From assembly GCF_037893015.1 (NCBI RefSeq), contig NC_133666.1, positions 619,428,974-619,492,973 on the forward strand: a stretch of 64,000 bases of DNA, read 5' to 3'. Under the pieces are notes generated by a model. It saw only the letters and a program-made list of their open reading frames with translations, was not told the DNA's origin and did not search any database. Positions within the stretch are counted from its first letter, which is position 1, and each line of letters opens with the position of its first letter. Positions 58,851 through 64,000 of the stretch are shown here, piece after piece. The translations under genes and the position numbers were made by a program. The stretch comes from Macrotis lagotis (taxonomy: Eukaryota; Chordata; Mammalia; Peramelemorphia; Peramelidae).

Positions 58851-59692
58851 TCACACCGGAAGGCAAGATAGCAGAATAAGCATTAAATCACATAACTCTC
58901 CCATATTCATCTAAAAAACCCCCCATAAAATAGCTCTCTAAAACAAATCCTGGAACAGCAAAACCAGAAAAAAGGGTGAAACAAAATTTTAGCCCAAGAA
59001 ATTTGGAAAATTGGCAAGAAAGGTCTGTTTCATTTGAGTAAATGGGGAGCACAGCCCAGGACAGAAAGGCAGCAGGAGATCCTGAGCCCTAGTGTGATGC
59101 AGAGCAAAGAGCAACATCAGGACCACCCTCCCCCCACTTGCCTCAGCATAGCCAGGCTCCAGAAGACTCCAGATACAAGAACTGCTTTAGTATAGCCCCA
59201 GGCACATAGGCAGGCTCCAGAGGGCAGACCTCCATGTGCTTCAGAGTAACCCTGGAGAAATGCAGAAACACCCACTGGTATCAGCTGCAGACACATTAAG
59301 ACTGCAGTTCAGGGTCAGGTAAACTGCCAGACCCCCATGGCCTCCAGCAGTACCAACCACCTCCTACCTCACCCCCTCAGTACAGCACCAGATACAAGGG
59401 TGCCCTTTGGGCAAGAATCCTGAGACACTGCTCCTTCCACCCTGGGAGCAGAGCTCAAATTTAAAAAAAACAAAAAGGCCCCCAAAATGATGAGCAAACG
59501 CAACAAAAAAGGAACCTGATATCAGAAAGTTATTATGGTGACCAGGAAGCTCAAGACACAAACTCAGAAGAGGACAAAGCCAAAACATCTATGGGTAAAA
59601 CCCCAAAGAAAAACAGGAAGTGATCTCAAGCCAGGAAGAACTCCTGGAAGAGTTCTAAAAGGAGCTTTACCATCATATAAGAGAGACCCAAA

Positions 59693-61242
59693 GAATCCAG
59701 CTTTTGGGATAAAAACTCTCTTCAATAAAAACTGTTGGGAAAAGTGGAAGTTAGTATGGCAGAAACTTGGATTAGACCAGCACCTCATACCCTATACCAA
59801 GATAAGATCAAAATGAATACAGGATTTAGACAAAAAAAGACAATATTATAAGCAAACTAGGAGATTAAGGAATAGTTTATCTGTCAGATCTATAGAAAGG
59901 GAAGCATGTTATGAACAAGGAAGAGATGGAGAACATCATTAAAAACAAACTAGGGGCTGCTAGGTGGCGTAGTGGATAAAGCACTGGCCTTGGAGTCAGG
60001 AGTACCTGGGTTCAAATCCGGTCTCAGACACTTAATAATTACATAGCTGTGTGGCCTTGGGCAAGCCACTTAATCCCATTTGCCTTGTAAGAATCTAAAA
60101 AAAAATTAGATAATTTTGATTACATTAAATTAAAAAGCTTTTGTACAGGCAAAACCATTGTAACCAAGATCAAAAGAAATGTAGTAAATTGGGAAACAAT
60201 TTTTACAACTGGTAAAGACTCATTTATAAGATATATAGAGAACTGAGTCAAATTTATAAAAAAAAAAGCCATCCCTCAATTGGCAAATGGTCAAAGGATA
60301 TGCGGAAGCAATTTAAAGATGAGGAAATCAAAGCAATCCATAGTCATATGAAAAATGGCTCTAAATCATTACTTATTAGAGAAATGTAAATTAAAGCATC
60401 TCTGAGGTACCACTTCATACCTCTCAGACTGGCCAATATAACCAGAAAAGACAATGATCAATGTTGGAAGGGATGTGGGAAATCTGGGACACATGCATTG
60501 TTGGTGGAGCTGTAAACTCATCCAACCTTTCCGGAGAGCAATTTAGAATTATGCCCAAAGGGCAATAAAAATGTGCATACCTTTTAATCCAGCAATACCA
60601 CTATTGGGTCTATACCCTGAAGAGATTATGAAAATGGGTAAAAACATCACTTGTACAAAAATATTCATAGCAGCCCTGTTTGTGATGGCAAAGAATTGGA
60701 AATTGAGTAAATGTCCATCAATTGGGGAGTGACTGAACAAATTGTGGTATATGTAAATTATGGAATACTATTGTTCTATTAGAAACCAGGAGGGGTGGGA
60801 ATTCAGAGAAGCCTGGAAGGATTTGCATGAACTGATGATGAGCAAGATAAGCAGAACCAGATGAACACTGTACACCATAACAGCAACTTGGGGGTGATGA
60901 TCAATCTTGATGGACTTGCTCATTCCATCAGTGCAAAATCAGGGACAATTCTGGAGTATCTGTAATGGTGAATACCATCTGTATTCTGAGAAAGAATTGT
61001 GGAGTTTGAACAAAGACCAAGGACTATTCCCTTTCATTTAAAAAAAAAAGTAATCTTATTATGTAATTTTGCTATCTCTTATATTTTATTTTTTCCTTAA
61101 GGATATGATTTCTCTCTCAACACCTTCAACTTAGATCAATGCATAGCATAGAAACAATGTAAAGACTAACAGACTGCCTTCTGTGGGGAGTGGGGGAGGG
61201 GGGAAATTGCAAAATTCAAAAATAAATAAAATTTTTAAAAAT
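59693..61242 (+). mobile_element. Younger L1 3' part nested in older L1
   Basis: It begins CCAAAGAATCCAGCTTTTGG within ORF2 and runs through 'taccaagataagatcaaaat' and ACTATTGGGTCTATACCCTG to GTGGGGGAGGGGGGAAATTG and an A-rich tail. ATCATATAAGAGA stands at both ends (about 59675-59690 and 61241-61253), the target duplication in the host ORF1. It contains a SINE at 59944-60105. Confidence 0.88.
59944..60105 (+). repeat. tRNA-derived SINE
   Basis: Full head (GGGGCTGCTAGGTGGCGTAG) to tail (CATTTGCCTTGTAAGAATCT plus A run). It is the best preserved SINE of the window. Confidence 0.95.
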
Positions 61243-62207
61243 CATATAAGAGAAGTAGAAGAAAAATTGAAAAAAGAATTAAGAGTGATGCAAGAAAATT
61301 ATGAAAAGAGAGTCAATAGCCTGGAAAAAGAAAATAACTACTGAAAAAGTAAAATTAACCAAATTAGAAGAGACAAAAAATCCACTGAAGAAAATGATTC
61401 TAAAAATTACAATTGGCTAGAGGGAAAAGGAAATATAAAAGTTAACTAAGGAAAACAACTCCTTAAAAGTTATAATTTGGCAAATGAAAGTTTCAAATGG
61501 AAGCTAATGACTCTATGAAGACATCAAGAATCAAATAATTCAAAAGAATAAAAAAAGAGAAAAAATGTAACATATCTCATTGGAAAAACAACTAACTTAG
61601 AAAGTAGATCTTAGAGAGACAATGTCAGAATCACTGAACCACCTGAAAGCCATAATCAAAAGGAAGATTTGTATAACATCTCTCAAAAAATTTTCAAGGA
61701 AAATTGCCTTAATATCCTGGAATCAGATGGTAAAATAGGCATTGAAAGAATCTACCAATCATGTCAGGAAAGAGATCCCAAAATAAAAAAGAATATTATA
61801 GCATAATTCAAGAACTCTCAGATCAAGAAAAAAAACTGCAAGTATTTTTCAAATATTCAAATATCAGGGAACCACAATGAGAACTGCACAAGACTTAGCA
61901 GTTGCAAAATTAAAGGATTAGAAGTCATGGAACATGATATTCCAGAAAGCAAAGGAGCAAGGCCTACCAGCAAGAATCATCCACACAGCAAAATTAGCTA
62001 TGATACTCCAAGGTAAAAAATATGGTCATTCAATGAAATAGAAGGATTTCAAGCTTTCATAAGGAAAAGATAAGAATTTAACAAAAAAAATTGATCTTCA
62101 ATCTCAAGACCCAAGAGAAACTAAACAAGGGAAAAAGGGAAAAGAAAGCATAAGGAATTCAATGGAGCTGAACTCTTTATATCCCTACATAGGAAGATTT
62201 TATTTGT

Positions 62208-62372
62208 AATTCTTTTTTTTTGGGGGGGGGGGGTTGCAAGGCAGTAGGATTAAGTGACTTATTCAAAGCCACACAGCTAGATAATTATTAAGTGTCTGAG
62301 GCTGGATTTAAACTCAGGTCCTCCTGACTACAGGGCCAGTGTTCTATCAGTTGTACCACCTTGATGCCCCTA
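62208..62372 (-). repeat. tRNA-derived SINE, antisense
   Basis: T/G-rich start and GTTGCAAGGCAGTAGGATTA to TTGTACCACCTTGATGCCCC. The flanking 'tttgtaattctt' is repeated (about 62200 and 62372), a target duplication. Confidence 0.9.
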
Positions 62373-62405
62373 TTTGTAATTCTTAAAAATATACCACTAA
62401 TAATA

Positions 62406-62413
62406 CAGTTAGA

Positions 62414-62439
<26 letters not shown>
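62406..62439. repeat. (TA)n microsatellite
   Basis: A TA run followed by CATATACACA. Confidence 0.9.
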
Positions 62440-62450
<11 letters not shown>

Positions 62451-64000
62451 GAAAGTATGAGTATAAGGTAAATATGAAGGAATGACATAAAAAATAATTA
62501 AGGGATGAGAAAGAGGAGTACACTGGATTCAGAAGGAAGGGGGAGGGATAGAATTATTTCATATGAAAAAATGCAAAAGACCGTTTAGAGTGGAGGAGAA
62601 GATGGAAGGATGAGTAATGGATATCACTTGAACCTTACTCTCATCAGTACTGGCTCAAAGAGTGAATACTATACACAATAAGTTGACAATAAAAATCTAT
62701 CTTACCAGACAAAAAAAGTAGGAAGGGAGAAGACTAAGTAAAGGCCGGGGGAGGAGGGAGGGAGGGAAAGGAGAACAAGGGAGACAACAAAAGAGAGGGC
62801 AGACAGGAGAGATAGCAGTAGATGCTGTTGAGGAGGAGAAAAGTGAAATCCTAATTGTGAATGTGAATGGGATGAACTCTCCCATAAAAAAAGAAATGGA
62901 TAGCAGAGTGGATCAAAAACCATAATTTACAATTTGTTTATAAGAAACACATATGAAACAGAAATATACACAGAGTAAAGTCAAGGGGCTGGAACAGAAT
63001 CTACCATGATTTAGCAGAAGTTAAAAAATTAAGTAGAAAAAGAAATCCCAATCTTAGACAAAGTAAAAGCAAAAGTAAATTTAATTAAAAGAGAGAAGGA
63101 AGGATCTACATCTTGCTAAAAGGTACAATAGATAAGTAATACTAATACTAAACATATATTTACCAAGTAGTATAACATCCAAATTCTTAAAAGAGAAGAT
63201 GGTTCATGACCAAACAAGAGATAGAGAACATTAAGAAATATAAAATAGGTAATTTTGATTATATTAATTTAAAAAGGCTTTGCACAAACAAAACCAATGT
63301 AACCAATATTAGTAGGGAAACAGAAAACAGAAACATCTTTATAGCTAGTGTCTCTGATAAAGGTCTCATTTCTAAATATATAGAGATCTGAGTTAAATTT
63401 ATAAGAATACAAGCCTTTTCTCAATTGATAAGTGATCAGTTTTCAGATGAAGAAATCACAGCATCTACAGGTATATGAAGAAGTGCTCTAAATCACTTTT
63501 GGCTGGAGTAATGCAAATAAAAACAAATCTCACACCTTTCAGATTGGTTAATAGGAAGAAAAAAGGAAAATGATAAATATTGCAGAGGAGCTGAACAAGC
63601 TGTGGTATATGAATATAATAGAATACCATTGTATGATAGGAAAAGATAGATTTCAGAAAGACTTGTATAAACTGAAGGCAAAGTGAAATCAGCAGAACCA
63701 GAAAAATAGAATACATAGATTCAGCAACATTATACAATAATAAACTCTGAATGACTTAGCTCTTCTTTGCAACGCAATGATCCAAGACAAGTACAAAGGA
63801 TTGACTATGGTAAATGCTATCCAGATAAAGAAGTGATGGACTCCGAATGCAGATGAGAGCATAGTTTTTTCACTTTATTCTTTTTTGTGTTTTTTCCCTT
63901 TTTATGTGTTTCTTCTTTCACAATGTGACTAATAAATGTTTTACATCAAGGTTGTTCAAAATGTGGCCTGTGGGTATACTAAATGCTTTAGTAAACAAAG

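Larger units (their letters stand above)
58858..63950 (+). mobile_element. Older L1 with 5' end, ORF1, ORF2 start and 3' end
   Basis: The 5' end is GGCAAGATAGCAGAATAAGC (58862), followed by a 5'UTR to about 59525 and ORF1 from there. ORF1 resumes at 61243 with a coiled-coil-like stretch (EVEEKLKKELRVMQENYEKR), then ERIYQSCQERDPKIKKNIIA and a C-terminal part near 61990-62090. An ORF2 endonuclease start (VNGMNSPIKK, ETHMKQKYTQSKVKG) lies near 62865-62990. After about 63190 it jumps to the ORF2 end and 3'UTR. It is interrupted by a younger L1 (59693-61242) and a SINE (62208-62372). Much of ORF2 is missing and stops are present, so it is inactive. Confidence 0.8.

Overview
The window reads as nuclear DNA of a marsupial, probably an Australian lineage. 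This is inferred from the repeats. They include dozens of tRNA-derived SINEs with the 'CTAGGTGGC..AGTGGATA' head and 'TTGCCTTGCAAAAA' tail, many L1 3' ends ending in a 'CTTCTGTGGGGGGTGGGGGAGG' type 3'UTR, older L1s, L2/MIR remains and marsupial-type endogenous retroviral LTRs. Most of the 64 kb is transposon sequence; host coding DNA is sparse.

Layout. 0-0.75 kb: terminal exon of a C2H2 zinc-finger gene with an in-frame stop, plus a lone finger relic at 2.1 kb. 0.75-15.1 kb: repeat-filled spacer (antisense L2, an end-to-end-joined L1, nested L1s, SINEs). About 15.16-48.19 kb: a tandem segmental duplication of two units, A (about 15.18-30.43 kb) and B (about 30.44-48.19 kb). All three junctions lie at (GT)n or (GT)n(GA)n tracts. 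48.2-64 kb: L1, L2 and LTR remains, a CpG-rich segment at 50.6-51.0 kb, and scattered fragments that look like a dismembered further unit.

Each unit carries a leucine-rich-repeat gene of the LRRC14/PRAME family. In unit B it looks whole: CCAAT and TATA boxes, a 5' non-coding exon, three coding exons with GT-AG junctions in matching phase, a predicted 525-residue protein and a poly(A) signal. In unit A it is a pseudogene: the TATA box and start codon are altered, exons 1 and 3 are frameshifted, the middle coding exon is missing, and a second truncated copy of the first coding exon lies between them.

Several insertions are present in only one unit, which orders events after the duplication. 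Unit B alone carries a pogo/Tigger-type DNA transposon, an ATP5F1B retrocopy, and an endogenous retrovirus that seems to have been copied from RNA by L1 machinery (R-to-R ends, A tail, 11-bp target duplication). Unit A alone carries a SINE and an LTR retrocopy that landed at the same 14-bp target.

No rRNA, tRNA gene, CRISPR or bacterial-type operon is present. Family calls come from reading translations and comparing with remembered family members; no database search was run.
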